Shown here one piece after another: positions 1-11,899 of a stretch of 64,000 bases of DNA; within the stretch, counting starts at the first letter, position 1, and each line of letters starts with the position of its first letter. The notes beneath the pieces are model-generated. The model saw only the letters and a list, made by a program, of their open reading frames with translations, had not been told where the DNA came from and searched no databases. A program made the translations under genes and the position numbers. Source of the DNA: Limnoperna fortunei (taxonomy: Eukaryota > Mollusca > Bivalvia > Mytilida > Modiolidae); contig OX104115.1 of the NCBI GenBank assembly GCA_944474755.1, positions 66,322,605-66,386,604 of the forward strand, read 5' to 3'.

Positions 1-1012
1 TAATTTTTATAGTTTGTTGTTTATTTCTATTGTTATTGTTCAATATTTTAAATTCCTCACCACTTAAGACAGATTTTGTAGTTGAAACCATGTCAAATAT
101 TTCTTGATTGTTTAGTCTTTAGCAGTAAGTACTAAGTACTTGTACTATTAATTAGGTACAATGTATGCTGAAGAACTAAACTTTTGGTACACATACAGTG
201 TATGAATATGTTTTGATGGTTGGGAATTTATTAACAACTGTTTCTAGCATGTAAACTAACAGATTTTTCAAATAAAAAATTGTTGAGTTCTATTTAATGT
301 AAACAGATGTTCAAAGTTAAGGCTTATATATAAGTATATGAATAAAAAAAATCTTGTATTATGATTCCAGTTATATATCTTAGTTGAAAGATAAAAATAT
401 TAAAAAAATATTTGAATACATAGATAAAATTGTTGCAGATGTCCTTTCTAGTATACTTGTTATATTTAGGATATTTGGGATTTAAAAAATTTTATCACAC
501 AACATCAAGTCCAGTTTAGTGAACTGGTATCCATGAATATTTGATTACACATATAACATGTATAACAATTATATTTTAGAGGATGTCTGTTTTGTTCATC
601 TGTTTTTTATTGTTTGTTTACATTTTTGCATGTAGTTCCTTTTATTAGAACAGTTTTTATATATTTTTTACAGAGTTTGTTGTAGGCAATTAGCAGACCT
701 ATAAATACACATGTATGAGAGTTTGTTGTAAGCAAATAGAGTTACAAATACACATGTAAGACCACTTTGAGCAAGGTACTTATAATATTTTTTACAAGAA
801 TGTTTCAGTTTTGTGAACAGTTTGATTTTATCTTTTATATCTTTTATGTATCAAGTGACAATTTGAACTTATTTCTAATAATCTATACAATATTTTTCAA
901 ATATAAAATAATTTTATTGAAAAAAGGTGTAATTGTTTAAAGAAATATACATGTACAAATGAAATGTTACATTCCAAACATACATTTTTTCTTTATAATA
1001 TTTTTTTTAAAG
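1..1012. other. AT-rich flank, no gene recognised
   Basis: This stretch has stop codons in all frames and no open frame that resembles the gene starting downstream. It should hold, or lie upstream of, the missing 5' exon(s) of the DUF6589 gene, but I could not identify them. A short near-duplication around 'gagtttgttgtaagcaaat' occurs at about 675-745. Otherwise I see nothing. Confidence 0.5.
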
Positions 1013-4000
1013 ATAACCATATATTATCCAAGTGGGAAAAGGACACAGTTGATACAAAATGAAAACCACAAGAAAGTTTGCAAAGCAATATTTAAATCGG
1101 AAAATGTGGAAAAAACTGTTGTTGATATTCTGTTGAAGTCGTGTCCAGAGGAAGTAATAAATGCTGCCACCAAAGTTGTTGCTAGTGAAGCCAGAGAATT
1201 GTGTAAACGAAACTCTGGCTCAATTTTGCAACGTAAAGACAATAACAGCCTAATGACTTTTACATGGGACAAATTCAACAGTGAACTTCAATTAAGAGCA
1301 CCAAATATATTAAAAGTTGTGACTGCCATGGCCAGTGATATACCAGTATCTCTTAATGAAAAAAAATATACAAATATATTACACACCATAGCATCAGCAT
1401 TCCATGGTCGCAGTCAGGAGATGTCAGGCCTTCATTATTGTATATCTTTTGTACTTGTACATGGTGGATGCACACTACAGGTAAATGCATGCAAATATTT
1501 CACTTGACACTGCATATATGGATATAATGCAGCATTTTTTTCAGCTCTAAAAAACTAAGTTGAAACATGGAAATAATTACAAAATTTGTAAACATATTTC
1601 TTTACACTAAAATGACTCGAACCTTGTATTTGGCTTTAAAAGAAATGAACAAGAATGCTGTTTACATGATGTTGCACAAATTATCAATCATACATTACAA
1701 TTAGTTTGTTGTTACATAGACATTAACATGCTAGAATGACTCATTGTTGAAGCATTATGTACACATATAGCTCAATATTAGGGAGGTAATCATGCATATG
1801 TATGTTTGTTTTAAGGATGTTTAATGCCACTTTCAGCAATTTTTCAGCTATATCCAGGATTCCTAGGGTTCAGTTTTTATTGGGGAAGAAGGCAGCCAGA
1901 GTATCTGGAGAAAATCTCCACAGTGAGACTAGAACTTGCAACTTTAGTGGTAACAAACCACCTGATCAATAGTAGACAATCTATCTTAACCAATCAGTCA
2001 TCTAGTTTCTTTCATGAATGTGTATACAGGACTTGTGTGTTGGTGAACATTACACACATTCTCACTAAGTTTAAATATTTAGTACATTTATATTTACATA
2101 TAAGTTATTGGATACTTAGTCTTAACAAATTCTTTACAGATTTATGTTTCTATTTAGGACATCCAACGACTAGCCAAAATTGGAGTTTGTGTCACATCAA
2201 GTTCTGTACAGAGCAAATTAATATCATGGAGAGACAACCTAGATGAAGAGATACTGAAGTTGCGAGATGATTGGGCGAATGGAGGACAAGTTAAATTTCA
2301 GTTAGTTGGTGACAATTGGGATAAAAATATCTTGCCTTCTTTTAGGTATGTATTTCTATATGTATAACCTTTGACTTGTTATAACTAGTCATATAAAAAA
2401 TGAATGTATTGCATATTGTGGATACATGTACATCCAACTGATATTTCCAGACAAATGTCTGCTTCGTTATGTTGATAACATCATAAGCTTATAAATTATT
2501 GATTCACATGTGAACTAAGCAGGTGCAACAAGGCTGGTCATAGGGATTTTAAATGTCTAGTATGTATGGTGTATCAAATCTATGCATGTTGGTCTACAAT
2601 GCAGACATAATAAATATACTTGCATAATGCAAATCAGTCTTTAAAAAGTAAGATGAGTAAACCTGCTCATGCCCACATGTCATTAAACAACATGCACATG
2701 AGCAGTGCTTGTTCAATATGAAATAATGGTCTACACATTGAGAGGTTCAGAACTAGATCTATCATCCATGCAGTGTTTACTTATATTAATTATAGGATTC
2801 ACCAACTAGGTTGTACATGTATATTCATTTTACATTTGTGTGTTTTTTCCAGAACTTCACAACAGAAGACATTATCGATACATCTATTCAACACCATAGC
2901 TGTGGTTGACCGCATTACCCCAGTTACAGCAGTTACAGAGAGTCCAATCACTGAACCAGCTGATATAGAAATTAAAAAATTTATACCATCTGTTCAAGAG
3001 CAAGAACATCTGATGGAGGAGCTTGTATTTCTTGTTGCCTCAGCTGTAATACAGAATATTCCCCAGATGAAAAATGAATTTGGAAATGTATACCCAATCC
3101 ATTTCACCCACAAGTATAGTTTACTGGCAGGAGAGAAGACTAAACAGGTACCACTTCATATTAAGTGTAGATATTATATTGCCTTTTCTGGGGGGGGGGG
3201 TGGCCGCTGCTAAAGGTCAGGGGTAAGGCATGGGAAATCCCAGAGAAGTACAGAAATGCTTGTGTTTTTTTATTATATTTGGTCACACTGAAATTCCTTT
3301 ACATCAACATTAACAAAAAAACCAAATTTAAGTGCAAGCATGCACTCGCCTACACATACTTATGTGTTCTCCTATGTGCATTGTATGAATTGGGTAGATA
3401 CAGAACACATATTACACCGTGTTACTTTCTACATGAAAAAAATTTTGCTATGTTAAATTACTACATTTTACAGTTGGCTCAAAGTCTGTGTACATTTAAC
3501 ATCTAGATAAACACTATTGCAGAAAAGCTCTAAGGAGAAGTATTTATTTTGTAATAATTAACTATATTTGCATCTCGCACAAGTTTTTACATTTTTCAAT
3601 TGAAACTACATGTACTGAACAAGAATAACTTATGTTAGTACTGAAGACGGAAATATTTGAATTTTTTTCTTTAGTATCCACTTGGACTTTTTGATTGTAA
3701 TGAGACAAAGACTGCAGAAGTAATTCAGATGTTGAAACAGCTTCAAAAACAGTATGTTCCATTCAAGAATGAACAAATTGTAGAACCAGTTTTCTTTGGA
3801 GGTAAGAAGAAACTGAGGCAATCTTATGAAAATAAGCTGTTATAGTCACTCCTTATACACCCCTTCCCCCCCTCCCCTGTTGAAAAGTGATGGGTGCATA
3901 GTGATGGAGTAGTCCGACTTTCCATCTGTTCATTACACTGTCTCTTATTCACAACTCCACCTACATAAAAAAAACTAGATTTTGAGACCTGGCTCTCTGT

Positions 4001-6135
4001 TTAATATTAACTAACAAAACACTGATTCCTGTAGCTGAAATAAACTAGTAGCTTGTAGTTATGTTTGTGGATTTAGTCAGTAATGTGTCACCTATATTTG
4101 ACAATATTTGGACCGTTTGTGTTTTGTGAACAAACTGAATGACTATAGGTTTACTTGTAAAATTGTATGTTGTTTCGGTGTATGGGTGCATTGTTCCTTT
4201 ATGACTTATTGCTGATAGGAAGCTCAGAATTTCACTGTTTAACAATAACTAAAACATTAGGTAAGACTATATAAAATTGTATATCATGAATTGCATTTGA
4301 ATTTCTGTCATTTCTTTTTCACCTAAGGCGATAGGTTGACTGATGAGAGGATTCAGTGTGCTCAACAGGCAATGTTGAATGGTGAAACAGCTGCAGCAAG
4401 ATTGGAAGGTTTCATTTCCAAAATAGAAGATTTTCACAGACTCATGAATTTCCTGGAGGTTAGTTAAGTCATTAATATTGTACATGCCATATGTTTGTTT
4501 TGTATGAATGTTGTTTAACACCACTTTCAGCAACTTTTCAGCTATATCATGGCGTTCAGTTTTTATTGGGCGAGGAATCTGGAGTACCCAGAGAAAACCC
4601 CTAACCGTCTGTAGGAAAACTGGTAATCCTTGTCAATAAAGAATGGAATCAAACGCACCCTGTCGGCAGTGAGACTCGAACCCCCATCTCGGTGCTGGCA
4701 GGCAATGTTATCAAAAGTAGACGAACTACCTTAACGCTATATGACAGATATGCTGCTGATGTAAAAACTATTTATATTTGTTCTAACCATAAAAAATAAA
4801 TAGTTAAAATGCTGTTGAATTCACAATTGAATTATTAGATTTGTATAAATTTGCATTGTGTTCTTCAAATGAAACATTTCTGATTACTTATAATGCAGTT
4901 ATTGCAGAACTTGAAAAGTTTTGTATAATAGCAAAGATTAACTTTTTCAATCGTTTTATTTCTTTTAGGCAATAGGACGGTTAACATACAGTACAGAATC
5001 TGGAAGTGACAGAGGAACTGTATACTACTTCAGAAACATATTGAATGCAAGAAATGTGAAGGGAGAAGTGCGGAATGCCTACAGACCCTACAGAATACTG
5101 TACTATACCATTCTAGATGCAATGTGCTGTCTTTTATTTCTTAAAGAATTTGGCATTGATAATTTTGATCAAACAATTCCCCTTCCTGACAATTTTGGCA
5201 ACTTGACATCTGCAGAAAAAGTAAATTGGATTAACACCATTTGTAGGGATGTACTGAAAAAACACTTTTTTGATTCAGATAATGATATTATGAAAGAGCT
5301 TAGAGAAATATTAACTGACCCCAATCATCCGGAAAATTACTGGCTTGCAAATCTGAATAATGGAAAAGTTAAATGTCACTTCTGTGACAAGTCCTATACA
5401 TATATTGGATCCCTGAAAGTTCATGAGGAAAAAAAACATAATACTACAACCCCTCCTACTAGAAAAGCCATTACCAAAGGAAAAGATGAAATTGAAAGCT
5501 ACTGCCATATGCTTTTTAAGCTGTCATTATTGCACAAAAACTTGGACACAGCAGTAGACATGGGTGACGGTGAACGTAGTGTACGGTCATCTAAATATGA
5601 ATTGCCGATCTATAACTTGACAAATAAAACTAAGTATGCGATTGGTTCAATACATCTTATTTCATTAACAGAGGGCATCCTACCATGTGACCAGAAAGAA
5701 AGATTAATAGCAAATAGATTTATAAATTTGCAAGGAGGGAAAAACAACAACATGGCATTGGATGAATACGTTGAATTATTAAACAGAGACAGTAAAATAG
5801 CCTGTTCTGGTTTTCAGACAAAAGAAAGCATACTATCCCATTCCAGAATGTTTCCTCACATCATAAATTTTGTCAAACATTATGACTCATTTTGCAGTGT
5901 ATCTGTAAGAAAAGGATTTCACCATTTACCTTCATATACAGAAGATGTAAAAAAAGTTGCAACAGAACTGGCTAATATTGATGCATTTTCACACGTGCCA
6001 GGTCGGAAATTAAAGTGTAAAGCTTTATCAGCGGACAGAAAAATCTTTGACAATTGTTTCTATGGACTCGCAACCATGATAAATAGACATAAGCCTGTTG
6101 TTGCATTTCATAGACTCCGCAACAAGAGACTATGA
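1013..6135 (+). CDS. DUF6589-family protein with C2H2 zinc finger, transposase-like (5' end missing)
   Basis: Six exons join in phase: 1013-1480, 2158-2345, 2853-3147, 3675-3801, 4328-4458 and 4969-6135 (TGA), with GT-AG borders. They give about 791 residues. The first exon opens after an AAG acceptor, so the true start lies upstream and was not found. Visible landmarks, numbered from 1013, are an FTWDKFNSEL segment near residue 100, GDNWD near 207, GDRLTDER near 360, DFHRLMNFLE near 394, and one classical zinc finger (C-x2-C-x12-H-x4-H) near 539-560. The GDxLT...DFH pattern is what I know of the DUF6589 family, which is often multicopy in fungi and marine invertebrates. The spaced acidic motifs suggest an RNase H-like DDE transposase core (inference). 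Introns 1 and 5 carry reverse-oriented SINEs, so this is not a fresh insertion. No frameshift or internal stop is visible. The next gene is a RecQ-like helicase in tail-to-tail orientation. Confidence 0.75.
1812..2000 (-). repeat. tRNA-headed SINE, decayed, in intron 1 of the DUF6589 gene
   Basis: Read on the minus strand, it ends with the family 3' end (AGCTGAAAAATTGCTGAAAG). Upstream of that it carries the accctg-cagtgag and tRNA-like parts. It is diverged and partly deleted. No clear target-site duplication was found. Confidence 0.7.
4508..4740 (-). repeat. tRNA-headed SINE, near full length, in intron 5 of the DUF6589 gene
   Basis: All parts of the family are recognisable on the minus strand: the gttaaggtagttcgtcta head, the B-box-like gggttcgagtctcactg, the linker caaggattaccagttttcct, and the 3' end with gctgaaaag-ttgctgaaagtgg. 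The copy is old, judging by scattered mismatches to the copy at 42250-42512. Confidence 0.75.
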
Positions 6136-7367
6136 CACTTTTGAGCAAACTCTTTTGGGTCCATTTTATTAGTTTTTAGTGAGTTTATCATTTTGTTTTT
6201 AATAAGAATGATGGATACTGATTAAACAGACTTGAACAAATTAATTATTTATTATGATTTTTTTATCTGCACCAGTAATTTCTCGCTCTTAAACATTATG
6301 CAAAAATATTTCTTTTTAATTCCAATTCAAATCTGGTGTTGCATTTTCTCCATATTTCTGTACAAACATAACAGCCTCTTTTTAATCAGATTTATTTTTA
6401 ATACATTAAAAATGGCTGGGTTTATTAAAATTGATGGTGATTAAGTTTATTATCCACAATATCATGATTTCAAAGGGGAGCATGATCTTTTCTGTTAACA
6501 TGTTTTGGGCATTTTTACACGTCTGTTAACTGTTTTTTTTTTTTTTGGGGGGGGGGGGGGAAGCAACTGTTAACTGTTTTTTAACCATTAGCTGTATTCT
6601 TTAAAATTGACATTGTTCTTAACTGATATAAAGAGAATAAAAACCCTGTTTGCTGTTAGTAATCAGAACACTGTTACATGTTTTTTCTGTTATCTGTTAA
6701 TTCTTTACAACTGTTTTAATGTCTTCCTATGAAGTGTGGAATGTACATAAGATCATGTACTACTTACTAAGGAAACACTGATTAATGTATGTATTTTCTC
6801 ACCGTATAGCCCCTAGATAAGATTCTGCTGTTCTGTTTTTTTATATTTTTTAACTTATGTAAATTGCTGTTATCCATTATCATTATTTAAAATTTTCTGT
6901 TATCTGTTTTGGGAAAATCTTTCTTGTAGGTAAAGCTATCAACACCTTTCCTTTAGCGAGACTTGTATTACATGTCCACAGCCTGATGCCCAATGCACCT
7001 TACTAAAAACTCCTAAGAATTAATTTTATTTGAAGTACTATGCTATCATTTCTATTGTACATTTTAAATAACTATTCTCTGATTATTTTGTGAATAAATA
7101 TACATGTTTATTTTGTGTTTGTCATTCATACACCTATTACAACTAGGATACAGACTGTTTTTTTTTTCTGTTCATAGATGTTACTGACCTTTTAGGATGT
7201 CTACACCTTCCCCCTCTTTGCAACAGGGCGTGGTGTTTCAACACTTTTAAATAATGTATGATTAATTAAAAAGGGAAATAAAAATGTATAAATCAGAGAT
7301 CACTGTAGCGTGGGCATCCCAGCAATGATCTTGCACAACAAATAAGTCTTCTTGTACCTAATTATAG
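6136..7367. other. spacer between the two convergent genes
   Basis: This AT-rich stretch holds no supported gene. It contains a poly-T/poly-G tract at about 6531-6560 and several tgttaactgtt/tgttatctgtt repeats between 6490 and 6910. Candidate poly(A) signals for the upstream gene (aataaa) occur near 6636 and 7092. Which one is used cannot be told. Confidence 0.4.
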
Positions 7368-7530
7368 GCAGGGTACACTAGATTCAACTTTAATGGACAA
7401 TTTTTGCAAGTTTACCTGCTAAAGGTGGGGTTTTCACCAAGCACCAAGACTCCCCAACCCCAATTATAAACTGGATCCTGTGATATAGCTAAAATATTGC
7501 TGAAAGTAACATTAAACCCCATGAATACAA
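7368..7530 (+). repeat. SINE, 3' two-thirds only, decayed
   Basis: It starts at the gcagggtacact position of the family. It continues through the caagtttacct linker and ends with gatatagctaaaatattgctgaaagt and a short acaaac tail. The tRNA-like head is missing. Confidence 0.6.
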
Positions 7531-7780
7531 ACAGATTGTTCTGATCCGAGTTATAGTTCATATTTATTAAAGTGACTATATACATTAATGGTCTACCTCA
7601 ACAAACAGGTTTCATTACATGTGCTGAATAGTAACTTAGACTTGAATATCTGTTAGAACAATTTTGAAACTGGCAATTCAAAATTTTTATAATTACCAAT
7701 TACTAACGTTGAAGTGGTGGAAAAGAATTAGAGAGACCATTTGGGCCTCTGAACAAACTAAATATCAATGAGAAGACAAC

Positions 7781-7786
7781 TTTATT
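7781..7786 (-). promoter_or_regulatory. poly(A) signal of the RecQ-like gene
   Basis: AATAAA on the minus strand lies about 60 bases downstream of the RecQ-like stop codon. This is a normal distance for an animal 3' UTR. Confidence 0.5.
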
Positions 7787-7843
7787 AAATACATTTAATG
7801 TATATCATTAAAAAGGCAAATAAATAACATGTACACATATTTC

Positions 7844-10249
7844 TCATTCTGTCACTTCCATCACATCCAAAAGTAGCGACATATCTACAATGTCATCATA
7901 GTCAAATAAATCGTATGGTTCAGTGTTTTCATCTTCAGATATGGACTCGCTAGTGTCATCACAGGTGTGTTGAAAAAGTTTTTCTATGTCAGAAAGTGTA
8001 CATGAACCACAAGAACAATTGATCGCACAAAAATCACAACAAGAATGCATTCCTGTTCCTTTTTTAACCTCCACAAATTCTAATGTAGAAAGAAATGGTT
8101 TCAACATTAGCAAGCGTCTACATTCTAAAGACTTGTACATATTCTTGACCTCTAAATCTACCTTTATTAGATGGTATGCATTGTATAATAAAAGTGCAAC
8201 TGCATCTTTTCCGTCACGTCCAACTCTTCCTATCTCTTGAATTAAATCGACAACAGAATTTGGAGCACCAAACAAAATGACATTGTAAAAGTTAGCTATG
8301 TCAACACCCATCCCCAAGGCACTTGTTGCAATGACAAATTGTAAATGGCTGTTAAGTTCTTTTAGTCCTTGAATTATTTTGGTTTTGTTTTCCTCTGGTG
8401 TCTCCGAGTGGTACATTTCTATTAATGTAACATCAGTCAGTTCATTTATTAAATACGAGTATAAATTAGATGCATCCTTTATAGATGTACAATAAATTAT
8501 TGTTCTAGGAAGCATGCCTTCTTCTATTGCATCTACAAGCCATGCCATTGCCATTTCCACAGTATTGGGGATTTTTTTTACAACAAGTTTTATGTTGGGT
8601 TTATTAGGAGAGATCCTTATCTCTATTGTATCTTTATGCATCTCCAAGACTTTTAGCACTCTTTTGGAAATTTTTCGGGTGCATGTTGCACTTAGTGCTA
8701 ACACAGATGCACTAGGAAATAATGAACGGAGCTCTCCAATATACGAAAACCATTTCCGGAAAGCTTGCTTCTCCGATTCTTGCTCTTCACCCCTACAAAT
8801 ACATGTACAAAAGAAAATACTTATAATTAATCGATAAACCAGTTTCTTTATTAATATATTAATTAGCATTGTAATGATAATAATTTATAGACATATTATA
8901 TGCAAATTTATGGTTTTTTTTACATGTTTCCTTCAGTTCTCTAGAATATATGATTATAGGTAGTGTGCTGACTCCAACTTAAATTGACAAAGATAGCTAG
9001 TTTTCTAGCTGCATTATTAAAAAGTACCATATCAATTTAATGACAATTCTAGGTACTTTACAAACTAGTTCAAACAATTGATGTAGATAAACATTCTGCA
9101 TTGTAAATTTCATAAATCCTGATTCATTATACAATCACAAGATAAACGATCAATACTAATAATAAATCAAAGAAATGTTATGATTTATTTTCAATCATTC
9201 ATGTTTCGAAAATAAGATTTAAATACCAAATATGCCTTAATAATATAAAAATGTATTTAAATACAACAAAAGCCACTTACCATGTTGAAATGGTGTGAAA
9301 TTCATCTATCACTATTGTAGACACATTAAAAGCCTGTATTTTGCTCCTCCAGGTTTTGTCACCAACAAGCATTTCTGGGGAGGCAAACACATAGTCCACT
9401 GTGCCACTTTCTATGCGCTCATCACCTTCTGTACTTCCACCTGTAAAACATTTATACAAAGCACAATAACTATTGCACCATGCACCTGATATTAAATACT
9501 TAGGCTCTATAAAAATTTTAATTTTTTTAAATTGTGCTGAACACTACTTTCAGCTAAATCCTGTTGGATAAAGTCGGAGTACACAGAGAAAACCAATGAA
9601 ATTTGGTAATAAACGTTATATTAATCCTTGTCAATTTAATCAAGCACACACAATGCCCCCCCCCCCCTTTAAGATCTGACCAAAACGCATTGTTGATAGG
9701 CACACATAACTACCTTAACCACTCTGAAACGAGGCCCCCAAAAAATAATATAGAGATACTAGTAATATGGGAATGGTATCTATCTTACAAATGCTACATT
9801 ATTTATGTTTTTACTTTCGTAGAATATTCGCGTGCGAATAATATTCTGCATCTGTATGGGTACGTCACTCACATATTCCTTGATACTTCAAGTTTAATTT
9901 AATGAAAAATCTTAATGTACAAACCTTTATATTCAGCACTTATTCCGGTGATACTCTTCAAACGTTCACTCTGATCACGCATCAGTGCTACCAGTGGAGA
10001 ACACACGATGACTTTCCCACCGTCGTCAATATTTAACTCCCGTTTCATTGGGACGAGCATTTGATACGGTAGTGATTTCCCGAAACCAGTTGGCAGCACT
10101 GCTATACAGTCCTTCTTTTCCAGCAATGCCTTCAGAATTTTTTCCTGTTCCAACTTCAATGAATCTACCTTGAAAATGCCTAAAACATTTGCAATCGCTT
10201 TTTTTATTTCTTCGTCCGCCATGTTTGCTTCGCTATCGAACATATGCAT
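7844..10249 (-). CDS. RecQ-like DNA helicase, short form, with DEFH box
   Basis: Three exons on the minus strand, 10249-9925, 9440-9281 and 8792-7844, join in phase through GT-AG introns to give 477 residues. The start may instead be the second ATG at 10222 (MADEE). All superfamily 2 motifs are visible: Walker A PTGFGKS at residues 53-59, Ia SPLVALMRDQ, motif II DEFH at 154-157 (DEAH in most RecQ), SAT at 196-198, IIYCTS, ATSALGMGVD, and motif VI QEIGRVGRDG at 347-356. After the helicase core comes CRRLLMLKPF and a cysteine cluster (CCDFC, then C-x3-C-x-C-x2-C), which matches the RecQ zinc-binding module. Winged-helix and HRDC domains are absent, and the tail is acidic. The expected activity is ATP-driven 3'-5' DNA unwinding (family knowledge). 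The reading frame is intact. The gene faces the DUF6589 gene tail to tail. It could be a transposon-linked helicase or a mollusc-specific RecQ paralogue. Confidence 0.85.
9530..9730 (-). repeat. strongly decayed SINE in intron 1 of the RecQ-like gene
   Basis: Only pieces remain: 'cactactttcagctaaatcct', 'ggagtacacagagaaaacc', 'aatccttgtcaat', and a tRNA-like end near 9700-9730. A poly-C run lies in the middle (about 9655-9667). Confidence 0.5.
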
Positions 10250-10435
10250 GCAACGTCCAATCCGATTGGTGGAAATTTTAATTATTATGTATCATGCAAA
10301 GGTCGCCTGGACATGACCCCGTATCGAGTTGATTCAGATGTTAGTGGCGTAGTAACGTAGTATACGGAGCGAACATAACAGCTGATTTTAATCAGATTGA
10401 AAAAATCTTTACTTTTTAAACAAATAGTATAAAAA

Positions 10436-11250
10436 TGTAGTACCTGAAATTTGAACAAGAATACAAGTTAATTCTTCACAATACTTAGTAACTCGCTTTG
10501 AATATATATCTAAGTAAACAAGTAAATGGTGCCTGAAATTTAATTATCAACAACAAGAATACAAGTATACACAATACCTGGTACCTGGTAAATTCTGCAC
10601 AATACATGGTACCTGAAATTTAATATATACAAGAAAACATTTAATTCATTACAATACTTTGACCTGAAATTAATTTATGACCAAGAATACAAGTTATCCT
10701 ACAGAATATTTGGTAGCTGAAATTGAGTATATACAAGAATACAAGTTGTTCTACATAATACTTGGTACCTGAAATTGACTATATACAAGAATACAAGTTG
10801 TTCTACATAATACTTGGTACCTGAAATTGAATATATAAAAGAATACAACTTGTTCTACATAATACTTGGTACCTGAAATTGAATATATACAAGAATACGA
10901 GTTATTCTACAGAACATTTGGTACCTGAAATTGAATATATACAAGAGTAAAAGTTATTCTACAGAACATTTGGTACCTGAAATTGAATATATACAAGAAT
11001 AAAATTATTTCTTGACAATACTTTGTACCTGAAATTAATTATGAACAACAATACAAGTTATTCTACAGAATATTTGGTACCTGAAATTGAATATATACAA
11101 GAATACGATTAATTTTTCACAATACTTCGTACCTAAAATTAATTTTTTACAAGAATACAAGTTATTTTACATACTACTTGGTACTTGAAATTGAATATAT
11201 ACAAGAATACAATTAAATTATACACGATTCTTGGTACATGAAATTTAATT
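10436..11250. repeat. minisatellite, about 15 units of 51-52 bp
   Basis: The phrase 'ggtacctgaaattgaatat' followed by 'acaagaatacaagttattct' recurs about every 51-52 bases. Units near 10767-10974 are the most alike, and those at both edges are diverged. This is the usual pattern for an array homogenised in its middle. It lies about 200 bases upstream of the RecQ-like start codon. Confidence 0.9.
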
Positions 11251-11302
11251 CGAACTAGATTGACAATAAATTGTACTCCATGTCACTATCAAGTCTATTA
11301 AT

Positions 11303-11370
11303 TGGGGCCATGGGGTTAAGGTAGTTAGTCATCTGATATTGATCATGTGGCCTGTCAGCAATTATGTTAC
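11303..11370 (+). repeat. SINE head fragment
   Basis: This short piece matches only the tRNA-like head of the SINE family (ggttaaggtagttagtc ... attgatcatgtggcctgtc). The body and 3' end are absent. Confidence 0.5.
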
Positions 11371-11412
11371 CATGATATTGGTGAAAAATAGGGCATCTAA
11401 TGGGACATTAAA

Positions 11413-11796
11413 GGATACCCCGCCACGATATTTATCAATAGTTAAATATATATTTGTATATACTAGTATGCTATACTGTTTTTACTATACATCCACTATA
11501 AACTAGTATATAGACACAGAAAGAAATGAGTTACCTTTCTTAGACCAGAAAATTTCATTATTGTCAAATTTGAAAATTTCTATTGGCAAAACTTCAATAA
11601 TATTTTTGGATCATCCTGAAAATTGAAGTTGACCTTTATTTTATTGTTCTGAACAGCTATGCAAAATATCATTCAAATCCCTTGAGGCGTTTTGAAGTTA
11701 TCATCTGTAAACCTTCTGGGGACGGACGGACGGACAGACACCGAACGAAACTGAGGGTATAACATAATACCTCGCCACTTCGTGTGGCAGGGTATA
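11413..11796 (+). mobile_element. non-autonomous element with terminal hairpin and GGAC microsatellite
   Basis: The element starts with taccccgccac at 11416. It contains a GGAC microsatellite near 11722-11738. It ends with a hairpin at 11768-11794: an 11-base stem, loop ttcgt, and gtggcagggta. The right arm of the hairpin is also the inverse of the 5' terminus, with one mismatch. It has no coding capacity. A short terminal inverted repeat, an internal microsatellite and a 3' hairpin together recall Helentron-associated elements, but a MITE is possible. A diverged relative lies at 31217-31815. Confidence 0.6.
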
Positions 11797-11899
11797 AAAA
11801 TTGTTGAAGTGAAGGATTAAACATCTGTTTCATTAAAGGTAAGGTAAATGTTTTGTAGTTCATGGACAGTATCTGTAAAGTCATCTGCTGATTCTTCAG

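Noticed and set aside
1824..2246. 140-codon open frame
   Set aside because: It reads through a reverse SINE and the first part of a DUF6589 exon in a different frame.
2773..3213. Open frame longer than exon 3 of the DUF6589 gene at both ends
   Set aside because: The extensions are intron sequence. Phase-matched splice sites at 2853 and 3147 give the family protein, and the extra residues (including a glycine run from poly-G) do not fit it.
10436..11250. CRISPR-like array
   Set aside because: Repeats are head to tail with no unique spacers and diverge gradually. The genome is animal, so this is a minisatellite.
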